DNA of 12,157 nt from Lentisphaeria bacterium (GTDB lineage: Bacteria; Verrucomicrobiota; Lentisphaeria; Oligosphaerales; Lenti-02). Location: positions 1 to 12,157 of the forward strand of contig JAGLDW010000678.1 of assembly GCA_023145395.1 (NCBI GenBank), written 5' to 3'. This document shows, one piece after another, positions 1-7,379 of this stretch. Below the pieces are notes generated by a model. It was not told where the DNA came from. It saw only the letters and a program-made list of their open reading frames with translations, and did no database searches. The stretch's first letter is position 1. The number at the start of each line of letters is the position of its first letter. The translations under genes and the position numbers were made by a program.

Positions 1-7
1 TCTTGCC

Positions 8-34
8 TCTGTGGTCTCTGTGCTCTCTGTGGTA
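8..34. repeat. Short 9-nt tandem repeat (CTCTGTGGT-type)
   Basis: Three consecutive 9-nt units, CTCTGTGGT, CTCTGTGCT and CTCTGTGGT, stand at the left edge of the window. The array may continue outside it. Such CTCTGTG arrays are scattered through many environmental bacterial genomes, a recollection I could not check here. No gene can be assigned to this stretch. Confidence 0.6.
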
Positions 35-146
35 GAAAGAGATTCCGGAGTTCTGTCCAGCTGATGGAAGGGGTCGTTCCCGATTCCCGTAATTGTCAAA
101 CTCTGAAAGTCTCCCCGTCCAAGCCGGGGGCTTACTGTCCCAGTTA

Positions 147-165
147 TTTTCGCGCGGACCCTTAG
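147..165 (+). repeat. Dispersed GCGCGGACCCT repeat, copy 1 (half element)
   Basis: TTTTCGCGCGGACCCTTAG matches the repeat found near 7333-7379 and 10845-10873 and, more loosely, at 12054-12087. The preceding bases GTTA are shared with the 12054-12087 copy read on the other strand. This copy lies about 90 nt upstream of the start of the 971-aa putative glycosidase and has no inverted partner next to it. Confidence 0.8.
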
Positions 166-182
166 TTGGATCTGCAAAGTAG

Positions 183-221
183 AGCGAGCTTCCAGCTTGC
201 TTCCCTGCCTGCACAAGCAGG
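183..221. repeat. Two adjacent hairpins upstream of the first gene
   Basis: The first hairpin pairs AGCGAGCT (183-190) with AGCTTGCT (194-201) around the loop TCC, with one G-T pair. The second pairs CCTGC (204-208) with GCAGG (217-221). They sit directly upstream of the TATAAT box. They could be a dispersed repeat, a transcription stop for upstream transcription or a regulator site. No T-run follows, so a classical intrinsic terminator is not supported. Confidence 0.5.
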
Positions 222-228
222 AAGATTG

Positions 229-237
229 TGCTATAAT
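229..237 (+). promoter_or_regulatory. Probable extended -10 promoter of the 971-aa gene
   Basis: TGCTATAAT is a perfect TATAAT box at 232-237 preceded by the extended -10 dinucleotide TG at 229-230. A weak -35 candidate, TGCACA at 210-215, matches TTGACA at four of six positions with a 16-nt spacer. Transcription would begin near 243-245, leaving a very short leader that starts at the ribosome binding site. Confidence 0.5.
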
Positions 238-257
238 TCTAACGGGAGCGATCACGA

Positions 258-3173
258 ATGAGACGAACCAGAGCAACATTGACCATGGTCATTTTCGTCG
301 GCACGCTGGCGGCGCAGGCCGGAGTGCGGGTCCAGGAGACGCGGGAGGCTGGGGTCCTCAAGCAAATCGTGCTGGAAAATGCGGTTCTGCGAGTAAGAAT
401 CATCCGCAAGGGAGGGCGCGTGATCAGCCTTTTCGACAAAACCCGGAATGTGGAGCTAGCAGTGTCAGGAAATGCTCCCTTCGACGGTGTCTGCAAGACC
501 CGGGAATGGACCTGGCACAACAGTGAGACCCACTCTGTGAACTATGCGTTGAAGGTAGTCGGGAAGAGCCCGGAAAAGGCCACGGTCGAAGCGGTCCGCA
601 ACTTGAAGACCGCCGCGTTGGCAGGATGCCGCCTGACCAAACGCTACACGCTGGGCGCCGGAGTCGCCAGGCTTGACGTGGCTGACATTGTTCAGTGCCT
701 GGACGAGCGAACCAGCTTTCAATTGAACGCGCACAATCTCTTTTCGTTGAAGACCTTTTCGGATGAGGGCACGGTGTTCTACGCGCCGTCGAAACGAGGG
801 ATGGTTCGTTTCTCCTCCACCGAAGCCAGCCGCAACCGAAGCAATCTGGTGTACGACATGGCCGCGCCATGGATGGCGGCGGTGGCCGGAGACACCGGCC
901 TGGGAGCCGCAGTGCTGGTCCGAAACCTGAAGTCTTTGGATGCCATGTTCGCCTGGGCAGGCACAAACTCTTTCACCATCGAGCCGATTTTCAGCGAAAC
1001 GGCTCTGCGGCCGGTGGCCGAGGCCGACATCTGCGAGTTCGCCTATTCCCTGATTCCGCTGCACGGCTTGTCCGCAGTGGACTATCTCTCCGAGAATCTC
1101 GTCTACAATGTTGAAAAACAGGACAAGAACGCCTCTTTGACCGCGTATTTTCCCGTCTCCCTAGGCGAGGTCTCGATCAAGATTATGAAGGACGAAAACT
1201 GTCTTTCCGAGAGAATTTTGCACGCCAAAGCTGGTTCATGCGTCAAGATTGCTTTTGCGCCGGCGGAGGGGAAGGGGCCGCACACTCTCGTCATCAGCGG
1301 CACTGGCCGCGAAATCCGCTCGACGTTCGATATCCATCCCGATGGGAAGCGCAGTTTCATCTCTCCCGACACCAAGATCAAGAAGCGGGAAGTGACCGGA
1401 CTGAATGGCTATTACTACTACTATGACGACCTCTGGCTCTCACCAGACGTCTGGACATATGTCACGTTTGGCTTGAAGGGAGACTTCTCAAAGAAAAAGA
1501 ATTTGCGACTGGCGCTCGAGGTCCCTTCGGGTGTCCAAGTCCGTCATCTCGGGAAAGTGAGGTATGAGAACGAACTCGTGAAGAAAAACGGAGAGACGTG
1601 GGCCAAGCATCTCTTCTACGCCGGCCGAACAAAGACCTATTTCAGTGCGGTCGGCATGTTGTTGCGAACGGACAGGTCATTGAAGGGGCCGGTTGAGGCC
1701 AGACTGACAACTGCCTGGGACGATGGAGGGTTGTCCCCTGAAACCACGACAATCCGCGCCGTGTCGTTTCCAGAGAAAATGCCACAGTTGAAACGCCTGC
1801 GCATTGGCTTGAGTTGCAGGCCAAGCATACTTCGGGACTGGCCGGACTTCGCTGGAGACATGCGTCGCACGGGGGTGAATTTCCTGGAGTTGTGGGACTG
1901 GCCGGCCGCAACCATTCTCACGAATCATCTGGGCAATGGGGTGTATTCGGATTTGGTGGAGACAATGCGTGCCGAGGGGATCGATGCCTCCATGGAGTCC
2001 AGCACGCCGTTTGAGTCCGCTCACCGCGTGTTGAGCAAGAAGAAATTCTACTACGACGGGGCGCAAACCTTGTTTCATCCGGAAAGAAAAGCGAATCCCT
2101 TTGACGTGGAGGAGGCGAAGATCGTCACTCTCGCGGGCGAACGCATGAATAATGTCTGCCCGTCCTACCGCGGTCCCTACTACGACAAGGTCCTCGACAT
2201 GGTCAAGAGCGTCGTGGATTACGGAGCGCCGAATATTCAATATGACGAGGAGACCTATGGGCAAGGAGCCATCATCTGCTTTTGCGGGCGCTGCAAGAGA
2301 GAGTTCAAGGACCACTTGGCCCAAAAGCATCCGGACTTGGCCTACGTCGATCCCATGGTGTTTGAGAAGACACCAGGCGAATATCCAAGACTCGACGAGG
2401 CATGGTGGCAATTCAAGACGGACCAGGTGGCGGGCGTGTATCAGGGAATCCGGAACACCCTGAATGAATACGCCGACGGCAAAGGCAAAACCATGAAAAT
2501 CTATGTCTACGTGGCTGCCAGCATAGGCGAAGGCCGATACGGAGCAATTCGTCAACGGTTGACTGACTACGCGAAACTGGCAAAACATGTGGATTGCCTG
2601 CTGCCGATGGTGTACACGGCGAATGCCGAAATGGTCGGGGATATTGTCGCCAAGACAAAAACGACGGTTGCGGACGAAGCGGATGCCGGGGTCGCGTTGG
2701 CGCCCAACCGCTCCTACGAACTCCATCGCGTCGCCGCGCAGGACTTCCCATCACTGGAGACGACTCGCCATCAAATCCTGGAAGCATTCTTCGCTGGCGG
2801 CCGGCTGGTTCATTTCTGGGCGCCTTACGCCACCTTGAAGGGGGCCGGGAGTTTCCGGGAAATCGCGGAAGCTGTCCGCGCCATGGCGCCCATCGAGGAC
2901 GTGCTGCTGGAAGGACTGATCGATAAAACCGTGAAATCCTCCAATTCGGAAGTGCGTATCCGCGCATTTCGCGACGCTGACCAAGTCGCGATTCTGGCGA
3001 GCGAATACAGCGATGACCTATTGAGCATGATCATCACCTGTCCGGTGAAAAGACACTCGAAAGTCCTGGACACGCATTCGGGTGAAATCATTGCCGAAAT
3101 CACACCGGAGAGTCCTCGTTTCACGCTAAAACTGGACACAAACCGAGCACGTGTGTTGCTCATTGAACCATGA
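258..3173 (+). CDS. Secreted GH42-like putative glycoside hydrolase (clan GH-A barrel)
   Basis: Probably an exported carbohydrate-active enzyme; substrate unknown. Residues 1-21 form a Sec signal peptide (Arg-rich start, hydrophobic core, AQA before Gly22). Residues about 30-285 look like an all-beta domain of mutarotase or sandwich type, and 290-360 an Ig-like segment. Residues 380-505 are another beta segment with five consecutive tyrosines (385-389). Residues about 510-880 look like a TIM barrel. The barrel holds YDEETYG (662-668) followed by CFCGRC (674-679) and then Phe683. This matches the GH42 arrangement of acid/base Glu followed by CxCxxC, and Cys634 upstream would be the fourth zinc ligand. 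Glu664 or Glu665 is the acid/base candidate; the nucleophile is not assignable. A beta tail ends the protein. GGGAG at 244-248 supports the start at 258. The class is likely; activity is inferred. Confidence 0.75.
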   Translation: MRRTRATLTMVIFVGTLAAQAGVRVQETREAGVLKQIVLENAVLRVRIIRKGGRVISLFDKTRNVELAVSGNAPFDGVCKTREWTWHNSETHSVNYALKVVGKSPEKATVEAVRNLKTAALAGCRLTKRYTLGAGVARLDVADIVQCLDERTSFQLNAHNLFSLKTFSDEGTVFYAPSKRGMVRFSSTEASRNRSNLVYDMAAPWMAAVAGDTGLGAAVLVRNLKSLDAMFAWAGTNSFTIEPIFSETALRPVAEADICEFAYSLIPLHGLSAVDYLSENLVYNVEKQDKNASLTAYFPVSLGEVSIKIMKDENCLSERILHAKAGSCVKIAFAPAEGKGPHTLVISGTGREIRSTFDIHPDGKRSFISPDTKIKKREVTGLNGYYYYYDDLWLSPDVWTYVTFGLKGDFSKKKNLRLALEVPSGVQVRHLGKVRYENELVKKNGETWAKHLFYAGRTKTYFSAVGMLLRTDRSLKGPVEARLTTAWDDGGLSPETTTIRAVSFPEKMPQLKRLRIGLSCRPSILRDWPDFAGDMRRTGVNFLELWDWPAATILTNHLGNGVYSDLVETMRAEGIDASMESSTPFESAHRVLSKKKFYYDGAQTLFHPERKANPFDVEEAKIVTLAGERMNNVCPSYRGPYYDKVLDMVKSVVDYGAPNIQYDEETYGQGAIICFCGRCKREFKDHLAQKHPDLAYVDPMVFEKTPGEYPRLDEAWWQFKTDQVAGVYQGIRNTLNEYADGKGKTMKIYVYVAASIGEGRYGAIRQRLTDYAKLAKHVDCLLPMVYTANAEMVGDIVAKTKTTVADEADAGVALAPNRSYELHRVAAQDFPSLETTRHQILEAFFAGGRLVHFWAPYATLKGAGSFREIAEAVRAMAPIEDVLLEGLIDKTVKSSNSEVRIRAFRDADQVAILASEYSDDLLSMIITCPVKRHSKVLDTHSGEIIAEITPESPRFTLKLDTNRARVLLIEP

Positions 3174-3192
3174 GGCTCCTGCAAAACCCCAC

Positions 3193-3804
3193 ATGATGAA
3201 ACAACTGCTCATTTCACTTCTCATTCTCACGGCGAGTGCGTTGACCATCGACGCCGGGGATTTCGGCCCACGCTGGATGACGTTGATGGACGACGATGGA
3301 CGCCCAGACACAGGCTGGGTTATGCTGAGCAACCCCAAAAGCGTACTCCGCAAAATCATTGTCTTGGACTTTGCGCCCGCGCTTCTTGAAAAGGCAGTCT
3401 TGGAGTACCACATCGCCTGCAATCCCTATGACCCAAAACAACGGGTGCATGTTGCCAATGCCGCTTCGGCTGGTGTCAAATGGGCCAATTTTATCATCCG
3501 CGTCAATGGTCACGCCATTCTTGACCAGCCGGCTGAATCCCACATCCGCAAGGGGCGCCATCGCGTCGTCATTCCGGTCGGATTGCTGAGAGAAGGCGAA
3601 AACAGGATTGATTTCAAATGGAGGCAACTACCCCCGGAGAATCCCGGCGGCCGCCAATACGGATATATCTATTTCTCTGTGGACACGCTGAAAGCAACAC
3701 CATGTCACTCGCTCGCAAGCGCTGATGGGGGGCGTTCATTCAAGCCGGATCCGCGAACCGAGGGCCAGCGCGAATTTGTGGTCCGCCTGCGCATCAAGCT
3801 CTAG
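3193..3804 (+). CDS. Small secreted beta-sandwich protein, possibly galactose-binding-like
   Basis: A 203-aa protein of unknown function. The start MMKQLLISLLILTASALTIDAG is a clear Sec signal peptide, so I chose ATG 3193 (or 3196) over a longer GTG start at 3151 that would overlap the preceding gene and bury the signal. The mature part is rich in predicted beta strands. The stretch VNGHAILDQP, then HRVVIPVGLLREGENRIDFKW, then YGYIYFSVDT, resembles the repeating pattern of galactose-binding-like domains in carbohydrate-active enzymes. It begins 19 nt after the putative glycosidase stop, so it is probably co-transcribed and may act with that enzyme. The ribosome binding site is poor (GAGG at 3172-3175, about 17 nt away), suggesting translational coupling. 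Confidence 0.7.
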   Translation: MMKQLLISLLILTASALTIDAGDFGPRWMTLMDDDGRPDTGWVMLSNPKSVLRKIIVLDFAPALLEKAVLEYHIACNPYDPKQRVHVANAASAGVKWANFIIRVNGHAILDQPAESHIRKGRHRVVIPVGLLREGENRIDFKWRQLPPENPGGRQYGYIYFSVDTLKATPCHSLASADGGRSFKPDPRTEGQREFVVRLRIKL

Positions 3805-3963
3805 AGTCGCGCCGTTTGCCCGGACCGTAATGGCCATCAACGCGACACAGCCCGTGGCGACGCGGCCAACTGGCGAAAACGGGGGGAGCTGGACAGGGAC
3901 CCATCGCGGGGGAAGATTTTGACGAAAACGCCGCAACCAGCCAACAGCAGGAGAAAACGCGCC
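3805..3963. other. Intergenic gap with no clear feature
   Basis: This 159-nt gap separates the small secreted protein from the flavodoxin gene. I see no convincing terminator, promoter or repeat, and no supported small gene. The gap suggests that the flavodoxin and peptidase genes are a separate transcription unit. Confidence 0.4.
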
Positions 3964-4455
3964 ATGTCGAACATTCTCATTGCCTACTATTCACGGACCG
4001 GAGTGACGAGGAAAGTTGCCACAGTACTGGCAGAGCGCCTTGATGACGCACCAGTCCTGGAGCTGAAGGAAACCAAAGATCGAGGTGGAGTCCTCGGCTA
4101 CATCGGCGCCGGGAAGGACGCCCTTCTGCACAAGAAGGCGAAGCTTGTCGGATACGAGCAGGACCTGTCCGCCTTCGACTGCGTCGTCATCTGCACGCCT
4201 GTCTGGGCCTTCACCGCCTCTCCCCCCGTCCTCGCGTTCCTGGAAAAAGAGAGAACGGCGCTCACGACAGTGGCCTTCATCGCCACCATGAGTGCAAAGG
4301 GAGACAAGGGGGCGTTCAAGGCCATGGGGGAGGCCTGTGGTCAGGATCCCGTGGCTACGCTGACTCTCATTGACCGGGCAGTCAAAGGGGACAACCCCGC
4401 CACCATGGCCGACCTCGACCGCTTCGCCAAGGATGTGGTCGCAGCTTTCGCATAA
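3964..4455 (+). CDS. Flavodoxin-like protein (FMN-binding)
   Basis: A 163-aa cytoplasmic flavodoxin-fold protein, likely binding FMN and acting in electron transfer or as a small flavin-dependent reductase. The first strand (ILIAYY, residues 4-9) leads into the phosphate loop SRTGVT (10-15), the usual S/T-x-T-G-x-T pattern. The second FMN-contact loop is around TPVWAF (78-83), and the third around ATMSAKGD (107-114). The whole protein is one domain of normal length. AGGAG at 3949-3953 lies 10 nt before ATG 3964, which fits better than an upstream TTG at 3919. It is followed after 36 nt by the M14 peptidase gene and probably shares its transcript. A closer family, such as the flavodoxin or NAD(P)H-oxidoreductase subgroups, cannot be decided by eye. 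Confidence 0.88.
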   Translation: MSNILIAYYSRTGVTRKVATVLAERLDDAPVLELKETKDRGGVLGYIGAGKDALLHKKAKLVGYEQDLSAFDCVVICTPVWAFTASPPVLAFLEKERTALTTVAFIATMSAKGDKGAFKAMGEACGQDPVATLTLIDRAVKGDNPATMADLDRFAKDVVAAFA

Positions 4456-4477
4456 CAACCGGACGATGAAAAAACAA

Positions 4478-4482
4478 GGGAG
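4478..4482 (+). promoter_or_regulatory. Ribosome binding site of the M14 peptidase gene
   Basis: GGGAG lies 9 nt before ATG 4492. It supports this start over the in-frame ATG at 4507 and over an out-of-frame ATG at 4466. Confidence 0.65.
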
Positions 4483-4491
4483 TCTTCTCGC

Positions 4492-6087
4492 ATGTCGCTC
4501 ACAACCATGTACGAGACGTTCTACACCTACGATGAAATGGTGGCGTTCCTGAACCAGGCGCAGGCCGAGCATTCGGATTTGATGAGCCTGCGCAACTTGG
4601 TCACGACACCCGAAGGACGCGAGGTCCTGCTGGTCGAGATCACGGACCCATCGACTGGAGCCGCGGACACCAAGCCGGCGTACTATGTCCAGGCCGGGCT
4701 ACACGCTGCGGAAGGCGCCGGGACCACAGCCGCTCTGGATGTGATCCGCCGATTGCTCTACGACCCGGATTGCGCCCAGCTCCTCAGGGATGTGGCATTC
4801 TACATCGTCCCGCGGGTCAATCCCGACGGCACGGAATACGCCCTCACCACACGCGGCGCCATTCGCAGCCGCATCGAGGTGGCCGAGCGCAAGAACGGGC
4901 TGGTGCCGAAGGACATGGATGGCGACGGGAGGATTCTAAGCATGCGCTGGCCGGATCCCGCAGGGTCGTTCCGCGAGGATGATGAGGACCCGAGAATCAT
5001 GGTTCGCCGCGAGCCCGGCGACACCGGGCCGTTCTACAGCATGGCCGCCGAAGGCGAGATTCGCGACTACGACGGCACGCATATCACCTCGGGCACGCGC
5101 ACGGTGGACATGAACCGCAACTACGCAGCCAACTGGAAGCCGATATCGGTGGGCTCGAAGTACCCGTTCTCCGAACCCGAGCTACGTGCCGTCGGCGACT
5201 TCACCTTGGATCATCCGAACATCTTTGCGGGGGTGGATTTTCACTGCGGCACAAATGCGATCCTGCGCCTGACCACAGAGAGCGACGCAACGCTCAATCA
5301 GAGCGATTTGGAATCCATCCTGACGATCGGCAAAATGGCTGAAGAGCTCACGGGTCTGCCACTGTTGAGCCTGCGCGACTACGGAGACACATGGCGCAAG
5401 AAGAACGTCCTTCCCGGCTGCTCGAACCAGTGGGCCTACTGCCGTTTGGGCATCTCGCACTATGTCGTCGAGCTTGGCAACGGCTTCAACTCCGCGGGCA
5501 TTACCGCCCAGGAATATTTCCAGGCCAGCGCCAGGACGAGAGCCGTCGAGTACATGCGCCGGGTTCTCGCCTGCCACGACGAGCACGGCAGCGAGATCTT
5601 CTCGCCCTGGCGTTCGCTGGAGCACCCGCAGCTCGGCGAGGTTGAGGTCGGTGGTATCCTGCAGGGCAACGCCTACTACATGGTGCCTCGGTGCATGGAG
5701 ACGGTCATTCCACGCACCACAGAATTCATTCTGCGACACGCCTGCTATCACCCGCGCCTGATTCTGACGGACATCGAGGCCAGCGAATGCGGGGTCGGTG
5801 TGTACCGCGTCCGGGCAACGGTCGCCAACGTCGGCGGGTTCGCAACGAATGTGATGCAGGGGGGTGGCACCGAGGATGTCCGCCGGCCAGTTCGTCTGCA
5901 TCTCGACGTTCCGCAGGCCGCCCGAATCCTCAGCCGCTCGGACAGTGCCGAAGTCGCGTCCCTCGCCGCTACGGGAGGCAAGGCCTACGGAGAATGGTTT
6001 GTGGAGGCATCGTCCGGCACGGTCGTGGCTGTGCGCGCAAGTCATCCACGGGGAGGGATTGTCAAATCAGAGATCAGTCTCGACTGA
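4492..6087 (+). CDS. M14-family zinc carboxypeptidase-like protein
   Basis: A 531-aa putative metallopeptidase of the carboxypeptidase A type, which removes C-terminal residues from peptides or acts on amide-linked groups. The HxxE zinc motif is H71-A-A-E74, the third ligand is His251 (VDFHCG), and Asn208-Arg209 (DMNRNY) fit the substrate carboxylate contacts. Glu327 in YVVELG is the catalytic base. All key residues are therefore present. An acidic DMDGDGR loop (141-147) resembles a calcium-binding motif and lies in an insertion. Residues about 420-531 form a beta-rich tail with VANVGGFATNV, reminiscent of CARDB or fibronectin-like domains. No signal peptide or membrane segment is seen, which is unusual for this family. 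The gene follows the flavodoxin by 36 nt; no functional tie between them is evident. Confidence 0.85.
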   Translation: MSLTTMYETFYTYDEMVAFLNQAQAEHSDLMSLRNLVTTPEGREVLLVEITDPSTGAADTKPAYYVQAGLHAAEGAGTTAALDVIRRLLYDPDCAQLLRDVAFYIVPRVNPDGTEYALTTRGAIRSRIEVAERKNGLVPKDMDGDGRILSMRWPDPAGSFREDDEDPRIMVRREPGDTGPFYSMAAEGEIRDYDGTHITSGTRTVDMNRNYAANWKPISVGSKYPFSEPELRAVGDFTLDHPNIFAGVDFHCGTNAILRLTTESDATLNQSDLESILTIGKMAEELTGLPLLSLRDYGDTWRKKNVLPGCSNQWAYCRLGISHYVVELGNGFNSAGITAQEYFQASARTRAVEYMRRVLACHDEHGSEIFSPWRSLEHPQLGEVEVGGILQGNAYYMVPRCMETVIPRTTEFILRHACYHPRLILTDIEASECGVGVYRVRATVANVGGFATNVMQGGGTEDVRRPVRLHLDVPQAARILSRSDSAEVASLAATGGKAYGEWFVEASSGTVVAVRASHPRGGIVKSEISLD

Positions 6088-6129
6088 GTGGAATGCAGTA
6101 GAACGAAGGAATGCAGCCATGACGATCCC

Positions 6130-6250
6130 GTGGAGGGCTGGAGGAGTGGAGCATTGTTCGAGCTCCAGAGCTCACGCGCTTGAGGCTGACACCGCGCATA
6201 CGGGAGCTCTGGAGCTCAGAACAGCACTCCACGCTCCAATACTCCACCAC
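6130..6250. repeat. Large imperfect inverted repeat between convergent genes
   Basis: The arms are about 44 and 47 nt long with a 30-nt spacer (6174-6203). The inner arms are perfect: GAGCTCCAGAGCTC at 6160-6173 and GAGCTCTGGAGCTC at 6204-6217. The outer arms are similar but carry small indels, with GTGGAGC-type and TGTTC-type blocks matching across. It lies between the stop codons of the + and - strand gene sets, so it may serve as a two-way transcription barrier. It also has the look of a small mobile palindromic element. The inner part encodes nothing recognisable. Confidence 0.8.
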
Positions 6251-6255
6251 GAGCG

Positions 6256-7308
6256 TCAGATCTGCCGAATGAGCGCTGCGAGGCGGGCCTCCCAGACGGC
6301 ATTTGCGAGCCCCCTGTTGAGGTCGGTGATCCGCAGGTCCATCTTTGTCCACTCGCGCACCTCGATATCGGCGGCACCCTGAAGCGCGGCGCGCACGGGC
6401 TTGATCTCCGCCGTATACTTCGCCAGCAATTTGCCAAGTTCCTGACGGGATGCGGCTGCTTTCTCCTTTTTCATTTCCCCCCTGAGCCTAGCTAGATTCT
6501 CGTCAAGCGTCTTGAGCGCGCCCTTTGCCAGCGCTCTGTATGTCGCGCGGGAGGAACCCTTGTCGCTGAGAATGACGATGGGGCCGGAGCGTTCGCCTTT
6601 GCGGAGTTCGCCTCCCAGCGCGCCGAGCACCTCTGACGCGCCGCCGAGAAGCACATGTCCGAAACGGTGTGGATCGTGAAAACCCGTGACGCAGCGGGAC
6701 CAGTTGGTCCACTGCTTTTCGCCGATATGGCGATCGCGGCAGATGTTGAAACCGAGGAGCCGACCGGCGATGGGTTCGACGCCGAGGTCTTTCCAGGGGA
6801 TGGCGATCTCCATGGTCCACTCGTTCCTGCCCATGGTGGTGGCGGCGCGGACATCGGCGCTCCAAGTCGCATTCTGTCCGACGGAATCGTAGATGGAGGC
6901 GGCGGAGTTGACCGCGATTTGATAGTAGGTGGAATGGCTGTGAGCAGGATCGACAAAGAACTCGATGCACTCTGTGGAAAAGACCGCGTGCGCGTCTCTC
7001 GCCTGCGAAGTCGGCTTGTGAAGATCCATCTTCGGCTCTTCGCAGGTCACACCGACATAGAGAAATCGGTCGGTGTAGAGAACGCGGAAAAACGTCTGAG
7101 GCCGGGCTTTGTCAGGCTTCCCGTAGAAGGTGAAGGATCCGCCCACCTGGGGAGCATTTCCCCAGGCCGGATCGTCAAGCTTGCCATCGAGCTGAATCTC
7201 TGCGGACGCCTTGTTGGCGGTGTAGACGAGGATGTCGAATTTGTCTTCTGCCCGGATTCTCGTTCCGAGCGCGACGACGAAGAGGAGAACTGCGAGTGTG
7301 TGTTTCAT
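6256..7308 (-). CDS. Secreted CBM9-like carbohydrate-binding protein with helical tail
   Basis: A 350-aa exported protein, probably binding sugars or polysaccharide. Residues 1-20 are a Sec signal peptide ending IRA before Glu21. Residues about 35-222 carry the marks of the CBM9 or DOMON-like fold: DGKLDDPAW (41-49), FRVLYTDRFLYVGVTCEE (74-91), IEFFVDP (115-121), YYQIAVN (128-134), then MEIAIPWKDLG (166-176) and GFNICRDR (186-193). Residues about 255-350 are a Lys/Glu/Leu/Ala-rich, probably helical tail with no enzyme motif. AGGAG at 7316-7320 lies 7 nt before the ATG. It is the last gene of the - strand trio and begins 67 nt after the GH42-like gene, across the palindromic repeat. The fold is confident; the ligand is unknown. 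Confidence 0.85.
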   Translation of the reverse strand: MKHTLAVLLFVVALGTRIRAEDKFDILVYTANKASAEIQLDGKLDDPAWGNAPQVGGSFTFYGKPDKARPQTFFRVLYTDRFLYVGVTCEEPKMDLHKPTSQARDAHAVFSTECIEFFVDPAHSHSTYYQIAVNSAASIYDSVGQNATWSADVRAATTMGRNEWTMEIAIPWKDLGVEPIAGRLLGFNICRDRHIGEKQWTNWSRCVTGFHDPHRFGHVLLGGASEVLGALGGELRKGERSGPIVILSDKGSSRATYRALAKGALKTLDENLARLRGEMKKEKAAASRQELGKLLAKYTAEIKPVRAALQGAADIEVREWTKMDLRITDLNRGLANAVWEARLAALIRQI

Positions 7309-7332
7309 GGTGATGCTCCTTTGCGGTCGCGC

Positions 7333-7379
7333 CTAGGGTCCGCGCGAAAATGTGAAGAACTTTCCGTGCGGACCCTTAG
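7333..7379. repeat. Dispersed GCGCGGACCCT repeat, full palindrome
   Basis: The left arm CTAGGGTCCGCGCGAAAA (7333-7350) and the right arm TTTCCGTGCGGACCCTTAG (7361-7379) are inverted copies of the same core around the spacer TGTGAAGAAC. In the - strand transcript this would fold into a strong hairpin between the GH42-like and CBM9-like genes. The right arm contains the TAA stop of the GH42-like gene. Other copies are at 147-165, 10845-10873 and 12054-12087. It may act as an mRNA stabiliser or attenuator, or as a REP-like element. No T-run follows. Confidence 0.85.

Noticed and set aside
1..34. Possible CRISPR array or minisatellite at the left edge
   Set aside because: Units are only 9 nt with no spacers, so it is not CRISPR; it is listed only as a short tandem repeat.
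113..129. Possible terminator hairpin CCCCG/CGGGG
   Set aside because: The stem is only five pairs and is not followed by a T-run.
1677..2726. - strand open frame of 349 codons
   Set aside because: It is antisense to the barrel part of the 971-aa gene, whose motifs prove the + strand is coding.
3151..3192. Longer GTG start for the small secreted protein
   Set aside because: It would overlap the preceding gene and put 14 non-signal residues before a clear signal peptide.
5182..6045. - strand open frame of 287 codons
   Set aside because: It is antisense to the M14 peptidase, whose catalytic residues establish the real frame.
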